Of a stretch of DNA of 64,000 bases, positions 20,723 through 34,105 are shown one piece after another. Source of the stretch: Orobanche coerulescens (lineage: Eukaryota; Streptophyta; Magnoliopsida; Lamiales; Orobanchaceae). Each line of letters begins with the position of its first letter. Position 1 is the first letter of the stretch. The stretch lies in NCBI GenBank assembly GCA_033398695.1, contig CM065804.1, forward strand, positions 14,989,001 to 15,053,000, written 5' to 3'. Below the pieces are notes generated by a model, which saw only the letters and a list, made by a program, of their open reading frames with translations, ran no database searches and had not been told where the DNA came from. The position numbers and the translations under genes are program-made.

Positions 20723-22309
20723 TGATAAGTGTCAGTTTTGTACACTTATCCATGGTTTGTATCGAGAAAATTCACCCATAATTGAGCTAGTCTACTCGTT
20801 TTTTGCTTTTAATTAATTAGTTTTAATAATTTTATTTTTATCGGATGATGATCGGATTAAATAACTGAATTACTCAAGAAACAACATGTTTAATAAATAT
20901 TCTCTTTATTGAATTTTGATATATTCATGTTGTAGGGCTTTCCGAGATGAATTCGGCAGTCTTTCCGGATTCAAAATCAGAGTTATATATCAAAAGTTTA
21001 TCATCCGAAAAATATCCGGGGCAAAAACGCAACGTCTGAGAAATTCTGGGCTGAAAACGTAACTATCAAAGCTTCAAGTGAACAAATTTGCGAAGCCACG
21101 TTACGGCCGTAACATTCAGGAGTTACGACCGTAAGTCACCCTTGTTACGGCCGTAACTCCTGAATGTTACGGTCGTAAATCTTGACAGATTGCTATGATT
21201 TGTCTAATTTTTTATACTTTCTGTGTATTATTGAGGGGATGACTGGCATTGATCCGATCTAATGTAATAATGCTGGAGTTTTAGAGCTATTAGATGACTT
21301 TAGGTGTATAAATAGACCCCTTAGATCCTTCATCATTCATCATTCATCTTATAATTTTCCCTTTTTTTGTAAATTTTTCTTTTTGTGTGAAGAACACACT
21401 TGTGTTCTTGAGTGATCTTTGTAAGTGTGGTATAACATATGTTGTTCAGAGAGTTTATTGTTTCTATCTCCTTTATCTACTAAGGGAGTTAGGATCAATT
21501 CTTTCTCTTGATTCAACTAATAATGACCACACAAGCTTGTAATATGTGTAATAAACCCTTCATGGGCTAAGTAATCTTTAGTTGGGATTATAAACAAGGT
21601 TAGTCATGTTATTTATGTTTGTATAAAGATCTATTGTGAATTACTTATTATTGTGTGTGATTTTTATTGTTTTAACTATCTTTATTTATTTGGCCAATAA
21701 ATGACGATATTTATGGTCTTCATATGTTTCGAAAGAAAATATGTTTGATTAGATCAAATGATCTTCACTCTAAGTTGTTCTAGGGGATAGAAATATACCT
21801 CTAGTCCTTAGATGATTCTTTGAGTTATTTTCATAAATCCTAATGCTATGTATTGAAGCCAATCAACATAGAAATATAGTGGATTGATTCAATATGTAAG
21901 GGGCGTTTTATAGTTCGAAAGAGAAACCGTCTTTTTAAGGAAAATCGAATCTACACAACAAAATAAGTAAATTCATCTTATGATCTCCTATACATCTTTT
22001 ATAACTAATGACGAACTAAGTTTGTAATCCCAACTATTTCATTTTATCGTTTAATCAATCTATTATTATTCCAATATTTTTATTTCCTTAATATATAAGA
22101 ACTATTATTGCATTTTCTTTGCAATTATTAAACCAAACTTTTTAATTGTGTGTTTCACTCATCTTAGTATCTATAAAAATAGACTAATAGTGTATAATTC
22201 AAATTATAACTAAACTTCCTTGTGGGATCGATAAACCGGACTCAAAAAGTCCACTTTACTACTTGATACGATATCGTGTACTTGCGATAGTTACACTAAA
22301 AGCGTGTCA
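20723..22309 (+). repeat. Athila 5' LTR
   Basis: 1587 bp. It opens with a short hairpin (GATAAGTGT / ACACTTATC around CAGTTTTGT). It carries a 34-bp inverted repeat of TTACGGCCGTAA palindromes (21101-21178) and TATAAATAG (21307-21315). Differences from the 3' LTR include C-to-T and G-to-A changes in the palindromes. Confidence 0.94.
21101..21315 (+). promoter_or_regulatory. Athila LTR promoter: palindrome-of-palindromes and TATA
   Basis: Two 34-bp arms (21101-21134 and 21145-21178, 10-bp loop) are each made of two TTACGGCCGTAA-type units and a 10-bp spacer. In the 3' LTR (49163-49240) all four units are perfect; here two carry single transitions. TATAAATAG lies 129 bp downstream. In the 3' LTR the TATA has changed to TATAGATAG. 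A promoter or methylation-switch role is inferred. Confidence 0.7.
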
Positions 22310-22414
22310 AGTTTTTGGCGCCGTTGTCGGGGAAGTATAAGTTATATTTGAAAAATTACATTATTAACTATTGTTATAAATACAACTTTTTCTTTGTTGT
22401 AGATTCTCTTGTCT

Positions 22415-23450
22415 ATGCGAAGGACGTACAATCGCGATTTAGTTTCACTAGATCCCGAGATCGAAGCCACATTCAGAAGAAGGCGAAGAGAACAAAAGAA
22501 AAACATTATTTCTTCACCATCAATGGCGGACGAACTAAATCCACGTCTCCCCCAAGGAAATGATAACGAAAGAATTCCTCCGGTGGGGGGAATACCTAAT
22601 GTTCAAAACATTCAACATCAACAATATCCTATTGTGCCGGAAATAGGTGAAGACAACATGCTCTTTGGGGAATTCATGAACCCCCCATCTTTGAGCGTTC
22701 AATCAAGTGTAATCTATCCACCATTTGGAGTGGACAATTTTCAAATTCGCCCAGATGTCATCAATCTCTTCTCCAACAACAACTCATTCTATGGAAGAAC
22801 CGACGAAAATCCATATCTCCATATTAACCGTTTTGTGGAGATATGTGGAAATTTCAAATATCCAAATGTAAATGATGAGGCAATCAAAATGAGACTTTTC
22901 GTGAACACTTTTAAGGACAGAGCAAGAGAGTGGCTAGATACTTTTCCACCACGAAGCATAACAAATTGGCCCGAATTTGTCCAAAAATTCACCACTAAAT
23001 ACTTTCCACCAATAAAAGTGGCGAAACTCAAATACGAAATCTCTACATTTCGTCAACAAGATTCAGAATCATTCCACGAAGCATGGGAGAGATACAAAGA
23101 TATGCTACGAAAATGTCCTAACCATGGTTTCAATTTGGGAGCACAAGTCAATTACTTCTATTCTGGAATTTTACCTTCATGCCGAGCCAATGTCGATTCA
23201 TCATCAAATGGCTCACTGGGCAACAAAACTATGAAAGAGGCTTATAATCTTTTTGAGGTTATAAGTGAACAAAGTGCAAGATGGCCAGACAGAAATATCC
23301 AAAAGAAACCAAATGGTGTTTTTGAAGTGGATTCTTATTCACTTATGTTGGCAAAAATTGAAGCTCTATCAAAGAAAGTCGAGGAAATGTCTTTTTCAAC
23401 TCCTCAATCTGTGAAGACGGTGCAAACTCCACAAGTTTCAGCTTTTTTCA
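22415..23450 (+). pseudogene. Athila gag (capsid part)
   Basis: The first ATG (22415) opens MRRTYNRDLVSLDPEIE, the usual start of this gag group, soon after TTCTTTGTTGTAG, an acceptor-like sequence. The Retrotrans_gag domain spans about residues 110-230 (INLFSNNNSFYGRTDENPY, then AREWLDTFPPRSITNWPEF). About 346 codons are open to TGA at 23453. The zinc knuckle lies one frame over right after the run GCTTTTTTCATG, so a one-base indel in that T-run probably broke the frame. Capsid would package genomic RNA in cytoplasmic particles. Confidence 0.88.
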
Positions 23451-24060
23451 TGTGAAATTTGTGGAGCAACTCACAACAGCACTATCTGCCCCTTAGTACA
23501 ACAGGAGCAGTCACCACCACCACCAGAACAAGTGGCGTATGCTCAGAATTTCCAAAGGCAAGCATACAATCCTTACGGGCCAACATACAATCCAGGGTAC
23601 AAAAATCATCCAAATTTTTCTTATGCAAACAACAACAATGTGTTGAATCCAACACATCAAGAAAAGAAGCCCGGATGGGAAGAAGCAATCACGAAGCTAG
23701 CTGAACAACAATCAAGTATCAACAACGCAATGATGCTTCAATTAAAAATCTGAGACTCAAGTTAGCCAAATGGCCAAAATACTTTCAGAAAGATCTCATG
23801 CCATGTTACCTAGCAATACCGAGGTAAATCCAAGGGAAAATGTCCAAGCTATCACAACAAGAAGTGGAGTGCAATTGCCCGAAATTTCTATGGAAAATCA
23901 TCTGGAAAAACAAAAAAATAAACAAAATCAAGAATCAGAAAAAGAATCTGATACAAGACCTTCATCTCAAAAAGGTCCAGTTGCTACAAAATCTTATGTT
24001 CCACCTATCCCATTTCCTCAACGGTTGAAGAATCACAAGCTCGATGCTCAATTGGGAAAT
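23451..24060 (+). pseudogene. Athila gag zinc knuckle and linker
   Basis: In the shifted frame CEICGATHNSTIC (23451-23489) is a CX2CX3HX4C knuckle of the Athila type, followed by a Gln/Pro/Asn-rich linker (23500-23700). Another one-base loss near 23750 puts the conserved QVSQMAKILSER and VQAITTRSG segments in a third frame (23752-24055), ending with YVPPIPFPQRLK. That motif is the normal lead-in to the protease. A further shift near 24055 follows. Confidence 0.8.
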
Positions 24061-24584
24061 TCTTGGAAATTTTCAAAAAGCTACACATCAACATTCCTTT
24101 TGCCGATGCTCTAGCACAAATGCCAAGCTATGCCAAATTTATGAAAGATATTCTTTCCAACAAACGAAGGCTTGAAGAATACGAAACTGTCATGCTAACA
24201 GAGGAATGTAGCGCAATACTACAAAAGAAGTTGCCACCCAAGCTAAAAGATCCGGGAACTTTCAAAATCCAGTGTACAATTGGTGAAGTGAATTTTGGCA
24301 AAGCTCTTTGTGATTTAGGGGCAAGTATCAACTTGATGCCCCTGTCAATTTTCAACAAATTGAACTTGGGAGAAGCAAAAGCAACAACAGTTTCACTACA
24401 ATTAGCCGATCGGTCAATCAAGTATCCACGTGGGATAATAGAAGATGTGCTCGTCAAGGTTGATAAATTCATATTTCCAGCAGATTTTATCATCCTTGAC
24501 ATGGAAGAAGATCAGGATATTCCCATTATTTTGGGACGACCATTTCTCGCAACCGGCTTATTGATGTCTATGAAGGAAAGTTAA
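24057..24584 (+). pseudogene. Athila protease region
   Basis: The frame begins LEIFKKLHINIPFADALAQMPSYAKFMKDIL, conserved before plant Gypsy proteases. The aspartic protease core has LCDLGASINLMP (about 24307-24342), where Athila-type enzymes have D-x-GAS, then ADRSIKYPRGIIEDVLVKV and ILGRPFLAT. The frame is lost after PFLAT: the conserved LIDVYEGKL follows in another frame at about 24560. Protease would process the polyprotein. Confidence 0.85.
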
Positions 24585-25826
24585 TTCTCAGAGTAGAAGA
24601 CGAACATGTCATCTTCGATGTCCTAAAAACTTTGAATCAACCCTCCACAGATGAGTATTGTCTAAGAATAGACACAATCGAATCCATGGTGAACAAGTCT
24701 TTAGAGAAAATTCTATCTAAAGATCCTCTTGAGACATGTATAGCAAATTCTTTAACCAGCATGGAAGAAGAATATCACTTGGCCGAAACAGTTAACTATC
24801 TAGAAGCACTACCACCCTTAAGAAGGCATTCACATTTTGAAGAACTGGGGACAAGCTCCGCTAAACCCCTCCCTTCTTTACAAGAAGCTCCAATACTTGA
24901 TCTCAAACCTCTACCCGCACATTTGAGATACGCTTACTTGGGCGTTTCCTCTACACTTCTGGTCATCATATCTAACATATTGACCAAACTTGAAGAAGGG
25001 AAATTACTAAGGGTATTGAGGAATCACAAAAGAGCAATTGGATGGACTATTGCAGACATTAGAGGAATAAGCCCCTCTATATGCACTCACAAAATTTTGA
25101 TGGAAGATGACTGCAAACCTTCAATTGAGCATCAACGACGTTTGAATCCAAACATGAAGGAAATTGTGAAGGCAGAGATTCTTAAATTACTTGACGCATG
25201 AATCATTTATCCAATCTCAGATAGTCCATGGGTGAGCCCTGTACATATGGTGTCCAAAAAGAGTGGAATCACGATCATAGAGAACGAGCATAATGAACTT
25301 ATACCAACACGACTGATCACAGGATGGAGAATGTGCATTGATTACAGGAAACTAAACAAGATGACAAGAAAAGATCATTTTCCACTCCCATTTATTGATC
25401 AGATGATCGATAGATTGGCGGGACATTCTTACTATTGTTTTCTCGACGGCCCGCTATTCAGGGTACAACCAAATCGTAATAGCCCCAGAAGACCAAGAGA
25501 AAACAACATTCACATGCCCTTATGGAACATTTGCCTATAGAAGAATCCCATTCGGATTGTGCAATGCTCCAGCCACATTTCAAAGATGCATGATGTCAAT
25601 ATTCTCAGACATGGTTGAAAAATTCATTGAAGTTTTCATGGACGATTTCTCGGTTTTCGGAGATTCATTTGATAAATACCTAAATCACTTAGGCATGGTC
25701 TTGGAAAGATGTGAAGACACAAATCTAGTTCTCAATTGGGAGAAATGTCACTCCATGGTCCAGGAATACTTGGCCATAGAATCTCACAACATGGAATTGA
25801 ATTCGATAAGGCAAAGATCCAAGTGA
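24558..25826 (+). pseudogene. Athila connection and reverse transcriptase
   Basis: 24558-25198 is an open spacer that ends at the RT entry (HQRRLNPNMKEIVKAEILKLLDA). TGA at 25199-25201 stands where Gly is expected (GGA to TGA). RT motifs are SPWVSPVHMVSKK, GWRMCIDYRKLN and DHFPLPFIDQM. After FLDG (about 25448) a small insertion shifts the frame to YNQIVIAPEDQEKTTFTCPYGTFAYRRIPFGLCNAPATFQRCM. The catalytic FMDD motif is at about 25639-25650 (family YxDD). A further one-base change near 25770 moves the C-terminal part into the next frame. Confidence 0.88.
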
Positions 25827-26448
25827 TTGCAAAACTTCCTCCATCAATTTCGGTGAAAGGAGTAAGGAGTTTTCTCGGACATGCAGGATTCTATCGAAGG
25901 TTCATAAAAGATTTCTCAAAAATAACAAACCCTCTCTGTTCTTTGCTTGAGAAAGATACACCATTCCTTTTCACAAATGAATGCCACGTGGCCTTTGCAA
26001 CTTTGAAGGATAAGCTTACATCAGCTCCAATCATCATTTCTCCAGATTGGACTATTCCTTTCATTTTAATGTGCGATGCAAGTGATTATGCCGTAGGGGC
26101 CGTACTGGGCCAAAAGAAGGACAAAATGATGCAAGTGATCCATTATGCTAGCTGGACTATGAATGATGCTCAGCTGAACTACACAACAACTGAAAAAGAG
26201 ATGCTTGCAGTGGTTTATGCCTTTGACAAATTTCGATCCTACTTATTGGGATCAAAGGTTATAGTCTACACTGATCATTCAGCTTTGAAATATTTAATGA
26301 CAAAGCAAGATGCAAAGTCAAGGCTAATCCGATGGGTTCTACTTATGCAAGAATTCGACATAGAAATCAGAGATAGAAAGGGAATAGAAAACCAAGTGGC
26401 GGATCATCTCTCTAGACTCGACCAAAACAATGCTCAAGAGAAGGAAAT
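25736..26448 (+). pseudogene. Athila RT thumb and RNase H
   Basis: It contains [24 protein letters not shown] (RT connection), [17 protein letters not shown] (RNase H first Asp), [20 protein letters not shown] (catalytic Glu), [11 protein letters not shown] (Asp) and [11 protein letters not shown]. The coding runs straight into element A at 26448 and continues in frame at 44091 after one copy of GAAAT. This domain would remove the RNA strand during reverse transcription. Confidence 0.9.
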
Positions 26449-26515
26449 TGTAACACCCCCAGATCCGACCGGGAATATTACAGCGCCGTGGGCCCCGAGA
26501 TGGAACCCACAAGGC
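26449..26515 (-). other. Element A LTR end: paired hairpins
   Basis: The sense RNA reads GCC-UU-GUGGGUUCC / GGGGCCCAC-GGC, all nine stem positions paired (two U-G), then UGUAAUAUUCCC / GGGGGUGUUACA. On the opposite strand the two wobbles would be C-A mismatches, pointing to selection on the RNA. The 5' LTR copy (32339-32400) has small losses here. Confidence 0.7.
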
Positions 26516-26926
26516 TGAAGGAAATTTTCGCAAACATTTACAAACGCCCAAGAGGCTAACGACGGTATTATCTATTAAAAACATTCGAAGATTTATAAAG
26601 CTCGTTTATCAAACCGTCGTAAAAACTCATTTGAAACCACAAGGCCCAAAATGCCAAAACTCAACAGTTTAAAAACATATGTTAAGCTATCGCTTACACG
26701 TACCGACAGAATAGATTTAGAAAATGATTGCCAAAGTAACCTAAGTTACCGGATACCAAAAAGGCCATTTAAAAATACTCACGCAGCGGATGAAGACAAA
26801 CAATTGAAATACTTTAGCAAATGAATACAACAACCGATCGAAACTCAAAACACAAATACATGCCCTTGCCGGATCCTCCGGAAGTTCATCTCTCCACGAC
26901 CGCTACAAACTTGATAATCCAAGAAC

Positions 26927-27747
26927 CTAAAAAGAAAGCCCACGACGGGGTCAGCCATAATATCCAACAATGATAACCATCACATCTCGACAATAATTAC
27001 ATATCAATGGAAATACTAAGTAAGAATACAACCAGTGTACTCTTACCGTCGTAACTTTACGAGAATCCACGATTCACATCCTTAACAACACATTAAAATA
27101 ATACCGAAATATCTGTACGGTATCTCAACAATACTCAAGGTTCTCAAAACATTATCATAACTCGCGATACGGAAATTATACCAACTCTGGCCAATTCAAT
27201 CCATCAGATAACATCGACAATTCCAATACGATAATCGATTGTCCATCAAAAACAAGTACCAAGGAAATACGGAACATACCTCAAGATACGAAATACCATT
27301 ACCATCACGTCAGTCTAATCCTAGATCAGATCAACACAACATACGGACATGGTCCTAACACAAGACCTACAAATGCATACTCATATGACAACGTCAATAT
27401 GATCACAACAATAACGACAATGTATACTTATGGCAAACCCATAATATACATATGCACAACAACAATACATGGCAATCCGATGATCCAAATGCTCACCGCC
27501 TAGATCCCCGATGATCCCGCTGACCAACCCGAGGTGGAAAACCCGTCCGACGATCCAGTAGACGCTAGCATAGATCCCCGATGATCCCGGACCAACCCGA
27601 GGTGGACATATGACAACAATGCACAACTGCACAAAACAACAGTACACAATACACGACAACAACAATGCACAACTGCATGACAACAACGATACACGAATGT
27701 ATCACAACATGATCGACTCAAATGATAAAAATGATTAGAGTACTTGC
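26927..27747 (-). other. Candidate GC-AG intron in element A LTR
   Basis: Donor GGG|GCAAGTACTC at 27747; acceptor CTTTCTTTTTAG|GTTC ending at 26927; 821 nt. The branch-point match CTGAC is followed by a CCCC / GGG hairpin, as in the other families. A two-copy repeat of about 80 bp (27491-27600) lies inside. Equivalent signals are in the 5' LTR around 32807-33625. Confidence 0.5.
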
Positions 27748-28373
27748 CCCGAGTCCTTCGAGAATGATCTCAATGACTAAACCATCCCGAACCATTATCC
27801 TCAATACTCGATGGTCCAAAGTATCACGAATTGCAGATAGTTCATATCTCCGTTTTTATCACGATATATCCTCGATATACAAGTATACCAATAACAAAAG
27901 TAAATCATATACATTATGATTTAGATTCCCAAAACTCGAATATGATTTATAATCCCAAGTCTCATTTGATTACGATTATAAACATTGCTATATTTAATTA
28001 TAAACGAATGAAACGGAAACCATTCATTAAATACTATAAACTGAGTAAGTAATAACTTACTCGATACCGATACGACGATGATGAAGCCGCTACCAATTTC
28101 ATTGTCTTCGTCTACCAGCTCCTCGGCCCTGACCAACGCCATTCACGAACATATTCGAACACGACCGCAACATACGGTTATAAACACCGATCAATAATCT
28201 CAACCTATTACAATAATCGATAAACAACAAGTTCGACAACAATCACCAATCGATAAAACCGATTCACAATCTCCACGGCTCAACAATATCTCGGTTAACC
28301 ATAAGTCTGATCAAGCCAACTTAAACGATCACGAATTCATAATCGAAACAGAATATACTACCCAGCCTGTTGA

Positions 28374-28458
28374 CTTAGCGCACGTTAATTACTTAACGTA
28401 GCGTGCGCTAAGACGTTCCCGTTAGCGTGCGCTAGACAGTAACACTAGCGTGAGCTAA
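28374..28458 (-). promoter_or_regulatory. Second TAGCGCACGCTA cluster downstream of A TATA box
   Basis: Four motif copies (one changed to TAGCGTGAGCTA on the plus strand) lie about 700-780 bp downstream of the TATA box. Element I has a similar second cluster (61407-61590) at a matching distance. The 5' LTR copy is at 42526-42610. Confidence 0.6.
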
Positions 28459-29154
28459 TGACATGCAGTTGCATGCATTTCATATACCGATCAACACATG
28501 GCGATTATCAAGAACACTAAGTGATTCTAAACCATGTTCATAGTTATCAAACAACGAAATTCGATATCCTTTAAAATACAAACAATCATTCAACTTATAA
28601 TCCAAGTCCTATATCCATATATCATCTTCCTCAATATCAACATCATGAAACATCAAGAACGTAACAACACTCCCTTAATCTTCCATTACAGAGAGTAATC
28701 ATCGACAATAACATCAACATCCGAAACTGAGGAGAAGGATTAATCCACTTATCTCAAGAAAATGAACAACACAATTTAAACCACAAGAATCATATCAATA
28801 TCTTCATATCAACAATAACATCATCATAATCCGGTAATCCATCTCATAATCATGCTTATCAAATCGTTTATGTAATAATCATCAACTCAAGAACATCAAC
28901 ATTCAATCCAAAATGAAATCCAAAGATGAAGAGTGATTACCTTTATGAAGGAATGGATTGATTTCCATGGTTGAATCCATTTCCAAGATTCACCAATGAT
29001 TTCAAGAACAAAACTTTAATCCATGATTTATATCTTAATCTTGTTAAAGATCACCACCTCACCGTGTTTGGGAACCTCAAGAACCTCCCAAAACTCTCTC
29101 TATCGACTGAAGGTGAAAGAAAGGACGAAATGCTTCATAATACCCGTCTGTCCC

Positions 29155-29670
29155 TTATATAGAATACATTACTAGCGTGCGCTAAATCTTATGTTTAGCG
29201 TGCGCTACGGCCTTAGCGTGCGCTAGCTGACCTTTGTTAGCGTGCGCTATCGCAGTCCAGAGACTACTGTCTGGCTTCGTACATGAGCTTACGTACGTAA
29301 TGCCCATGTATTGGCGTACGTAACTTAAACCATCTAGCGTACGCAAGTCCTTGCATTTTAGCGTGCGCTAATATCAGTTGACTCGTTTGTCTGTATGCTC
29401 CGAAGACTGGTCCACACGCCGAAAGTGCTGACGAGGATAAGATTCCTTTTTGTCCGATATACAGTTAGCGTGCGCTAACCATCATGCATTAGCGTGCGCT
29501 AACACTACATTACAACATCCGTTGACTTACCAGAACGTACGCCGAAAGTGGTCTGGTCCACACGTAGATTCCTTCTGATCTGACTGCACTAGCGTGCGCT
29601 ACATTCTGCCTCTAGCGTGCGCTAACCATGAACGATAGCGTGCGCTATACTTGACCATTAGCGCGCGCTA
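29155..29670 (-). promoter_or_regulatory. Element A promoter: TAGCGCACGCTA array and TATA box
   Basis: About a dozen copies of the 12-mer (plus strand TAGCGTGCGCTA; arms TAGCG/CGCTA) plus two TTACGTACGTAA-like variants sit immediately upstream of TATATAAG in sense orientation. Most copies keep the same direction. The 5' LTR copy spans 43307-43810. Confidence 0.7.
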
Positions 29671-29945
29671 GTCAGGCTATACTTAGCTATTTCCAACTCT
29701 TCTCGTCTGTCTCGACATACTGGATACGTACACTCACACACTGAATACATATACTTAATTCCATAATATTCTCATATGATACATAATATCCTCAATTGCA
29801 ATTGTCGACCAAGTACGACAATTATACCAATACTGACATCTCAGTCCTTCATTTATTTTATCTATACTGTACAGATTCCACGCTGTACAATATAACTCGG
29901 ATAAAATAATATTAAACAATGGTAGTAGAAATTTCGGATATTACA

Positions 29946-32338
29946 TACTACACCACTTAAAATAAGTTTCGTCCTCGAAACTTGCAATCCGTCACATAAA
30001 AACAAACAAACCGTTCGACCAAGATATTCTGAAACCATCACGACGACGATCAGTCGTCATCATTAACGAATAACCGAAACAAAGACACTTACAAATGCGC
30101 AAAGTCGACGATCTCCCGAGATCCTAGCAAGTGACTCCACCGTAAAGCTTCAACACGCTTACGATCACAATTCCATGGATCTCACAAAAATATAACATCT
30201 TCGGAAGAAATAATCTATCCGTTTCAAATCCCGTCTCGCTTGATTACACAATCAAGTCCATTCTGATACAAATCAATAATACACGATACATCGGTGAAAC
30301 AACCGCCCAACACAATGGCAACGAATCCCGAAATATCAACACAAAATCAACGCCGATGATCACCAGCAATGATCAACCCATAAATTAATCGAGAATATCA
30401 TTGACATGATAAATTCTAATATGACCAATCCAAAGGTCGAAACGCAATCGAGAATGTCATCACCATGATAAACTCCAACACGGTCAACACAGAACCACGA
30501 AAGAATAGCATTCTCAAAACGACAAACCAATCACATACAGTGGATCTCAATAAACACACCTGACTGTCGAACATACTCCTCGGCATACGAACAACCAATC
30601 ACAAACCCACGAACATATCCAATCATACATGGAGTGGGAACGACCACTGAATATCCAAAACAACCAGCATGGGGTCACCATCCCTAAATCTACACTTACA
30701 AAAGAAATCATTCAAAATCACTGGTAAAATCGCGCTACTACCATCACATAGCACATATGTCCCGGTTTCATAAAATCCATAGTTCCAAAATTACATGATG
30801 TACCCGAACCTGCAATACGCAGTATATTTCTCTTATCCTATAAATCAACCGATCATCATTGGATAATAAAACTACCATACTAAAGTTCGAATCCCTTTTC
30901 CTCATACCATACTGATGTCTTATCCAGTTCGTGAATCTCATTCAGAACTTCACCACGATATGCATTATGCATTAAATGCGTATGTACATCAATCACATTT
31001 TCAAAACCAATTTGAAATCATATAATCTTGTCAAGAAGACAAATTTTCGAAAGTTCTTTCAAAAAGTTTCAAAACTCAAAACATAAATTTTGGTAAGACC
31101 ACCAAATCAATTCTCGAAAAATAAACTGGCTCGCTGGTGCCAAGTATTTGATAACAGTTTCCTTCGAATCCACACGATTTCGAAGTTTTAAAATGAAAAC
31201 TATGCAAATGATTGACCACATCCGTACTCCTATATACCAATCCGGCTCATCACAAATCCCAATGATATGCCATCAGAAAACTACACGATAGAATCCAAAA
31301 TCTCAATGTATAGACTCCGACAAAAACTCCTTTTTCCACATATGACTCACAACGTCAACCATTTTTCATCCTGGATCACCTCAATTATGCTATGGCAATG
31401 CCTTGAAACAAATCAACAGAGCGAAAGACTTCCCGAGAAGTTTCATTTGAACAAATAGATCAAAACTGCGACAGGCAGAAACGAAATAGGTAAATGATTG
31501 ATAAAGTGTTTTACAAGTCTCGGGAGTTTTTTTAAGAAAACTGAAAAGTCTTTTGAAATATTAGGGTCTTAGCCCGTATCTCGTTCCGCATTACAAGAGG
31601 TTTAAAAAAAAGTAGGAAACTCTTTTTCGGACCCCAAGCCCTGAGTTATAAAACAATTTCAAAAAAATCTATTGGGTCTCGGCCCAAAAATCATTTACGG
31701 TAAAACATCCGTAAAACATTCATTTTGAAAAGTATCATTTTCAAATGCTCAAAAACAGTTCATATATCTCAAAATGAACTAACATGACTACATGTTCTCC
31801 TGAACAATCCACAATATTTCTCCCAAATGCAAAACTCCGTTCCAAAACTTAATCGACATATTGATTTCCAAAATCATAACTTCTCAAGATCATCAATCCT
31901 GTCCCAACTCACACCTTATACCGTAATGAATAATATTCTCATGAATCTCAAAGCATATCAACTTAGAACGGCAATAAATCTCGATGAAATTTAAAAATCC
32001 AAATACTTACAGATCGTGAAGCCGACGATTCCGTGATACCGCACATGTCTCGACTCAAGAAAATACTCGACACAGATATTTTCAAAACACACATTTTGCA
32101 AACTCAGTTCACTCGAGAAAACAACACAGCTCTATTTGAAGAAACACGTTAACACCATTTGAAAAAGTTACAACAATCTCAGTACCACACTGGTAAATCA
32201 CATAAGCACAAGCCCGAGTGAACAATAAAAACTCACGGCTCCAATATTTTTCAATCAACATTTCAAATGACGCGGCGTAAACACGACCAACTCGACCCGA
32301 CCGCCTAGGTTTTCTCAACCTAAGCTCGATACCATATT
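29946..32338 (-). other. Element A internal region, no coding found
   Basis: 2.4 kb. From the 3' end: PPT, the GTTTCG/CGAAAC hairpin, then AT-rich DNA without a sustained frame. Around 30540-30700 it shares text with the interior of B (35980-36100). The PBS is at 32317-32334. I see no zinc knuckle, protease or RT motif. Confidence 0.7.
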
Positions 32339-33730
32339 CGTAACACCCCAGATCCGACCGGAATATTACGCCGTGGCCCCGAGATGGAACCCACAAGGTC
32401 AAGGAAATTTTCGAAAACATTTACAAACGCCCAAGAGGCTAACGACGGTATTATCTATTAAAAACATTCGAAGATTTATAAAGCTCGTTTATCAAACCGT
32501 CGTAAAAACTCATTTGAAACCACAAGGCCCAAAATGCCAAAACTCAACAGTTTAAAAACATATGTTAAGCTATCGCACACGTACCGGCAGAATAGATTTA
32601 GAAAATGATTGCCAAAGTAACCTAAGTTACCGGATACCAAAAAGGCCATTTAAAAATACTCACGCAGCGGATGAAGACAAACAATTGAAATACTTTAGCA
32701 GCAAAATACAACAACTGATCAGAAACTCAAAACACAAATACATGCCCTTGCCAGTATCCTCCGGGAAGTTCATCTCTCCACGACCGCTACAAACTTGATA
32801 ATCCAAGAACCTAAAAAGAAAGCCCACGACGGGGTCAGCCATAATATCCAACGATGATAACCATCACATCTAGACAATAATTACATATCAATGGAAATAC
32901 TAAGTAAGAATACGACAGGTACTCTTACCGTCAGAATTTACGAGAATCCACGATTCGCATCCTTAACAACACATTAAAATAATACCGAAATATCTGTACG
33001 GTATCTCAACAATACTCAAGGTTCTCAAAACATTATCATAACTCGCGATACGGAAATTATACCAACTCTGGCCAATTCAATCCATCGGATAACATCGACA
33101 ATTCCAATACGATAATCGATTGTCCATCAAAAACAAGTACCAAGGAAATACGGAACATACCTCAAGATATGAAATACCATTACCATCACGTCAGTCTAAT
33201 CCGAGATCAGATCAACACAACATACGGACATGGTTCTAACACAAGACCTACAAATGCATACTCATATGACAATGTCAATATGATCACAACAATAACGACA
33301 ATGTATACTTATGGCAAACCCATAATATACATATGCACAACAACAATACATGGCAATCCGATGATCCAGCGTTCACTGCCTAGATCCCCCGATGATCCCG
33401 TCAGACCAACCCGAGGTGGAAAACCCGTCCGACGATCCAGCGCACGCTAGCATAGATCCCCCGATGATCCCGTCGGACCAACCCGAGGTGGACATATGAC
33501 AACAATGCACAACTGCACAAAACAACAGTACACAATACACGACAACAACAATGCACAACTGCATGACAACAACGATACACGAATGTATCACAACATGATC
33601 GACTCAAATGATAAAAATGATTAGAGTACTTGCCCCGAGTCCTTCGAGAATGATCTCAATGTCTAAACCATCCCGAACCATTATCCTCAATACTCGACGG
33701 TCCAAAGTATCACGAATTGCAGATAGTTCA
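32339..33730 (-). repeat. Element A 5' LTR, distal part
   Basis: Matches 26449-27840 of the other LTR and ends at the B insertion, with the GTTCA duplication at 33726-33730. The expected terminal A of the sense LTR is changed (CG instead of TG on the plus strand at 32339-32340). Small clustered differences from the other LTR often fall at CAG/CTG words. Confidence 0.9.
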
Positions 33731-34105
33731 TGTAACACCCCCAAGTTATTCAGGGTATATTACAGCGCCGTGAACCCCGCCGTGGGACCCACAAGGCTAA
33801 ACATACGCGGAACTATGAAACTTGACCGAGAAGGTCTACATACAATGGAAAGAAAGACACTACAAATGGTATTCAAAACCATAACCAATGAAACCATATA
33901 CATCACTACACAAATCAATACCTCGGCAACACAGGCCGGAACATCAAAGAAACTGAAATACAATACTCGAGTATTTAAAATCCATTCCAGTACAACAACA
34001 CTGAATGGAGGAAACCAAAAGAGATAACCGGAGACAAGACACAGTATCACGCTTGCCCATCATCTTCATGCCGACCCGGTACCCGCCTGTCCGCTCTCCT
34101 GGAAC

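Larger units (their letters stand above)
26449..29945 (-). repeat. Element A 3' LTR
   Basis: 3497 bp. Sense order from 29945: TGTAATATCC start, dense TAGCGCACGCTA array (29173-29670), TATATAAG (29155-29162), second motif cluster (28374-28458), candidate intron (27747-26927) and closing hairpins (26515-26449). Element I at 60274 has the same plan and shared text in its intronic repeat, so A, C and I form one broad family. Confidence 0.92.

Noticed and set aside
28374..29670. Regularly spaced 12-mers as a CRISPR-like array
   Set aside because: Repeats are near-palindromic, spacing is irregular, spacers are similar between elements, and they lie in plant LTRs.
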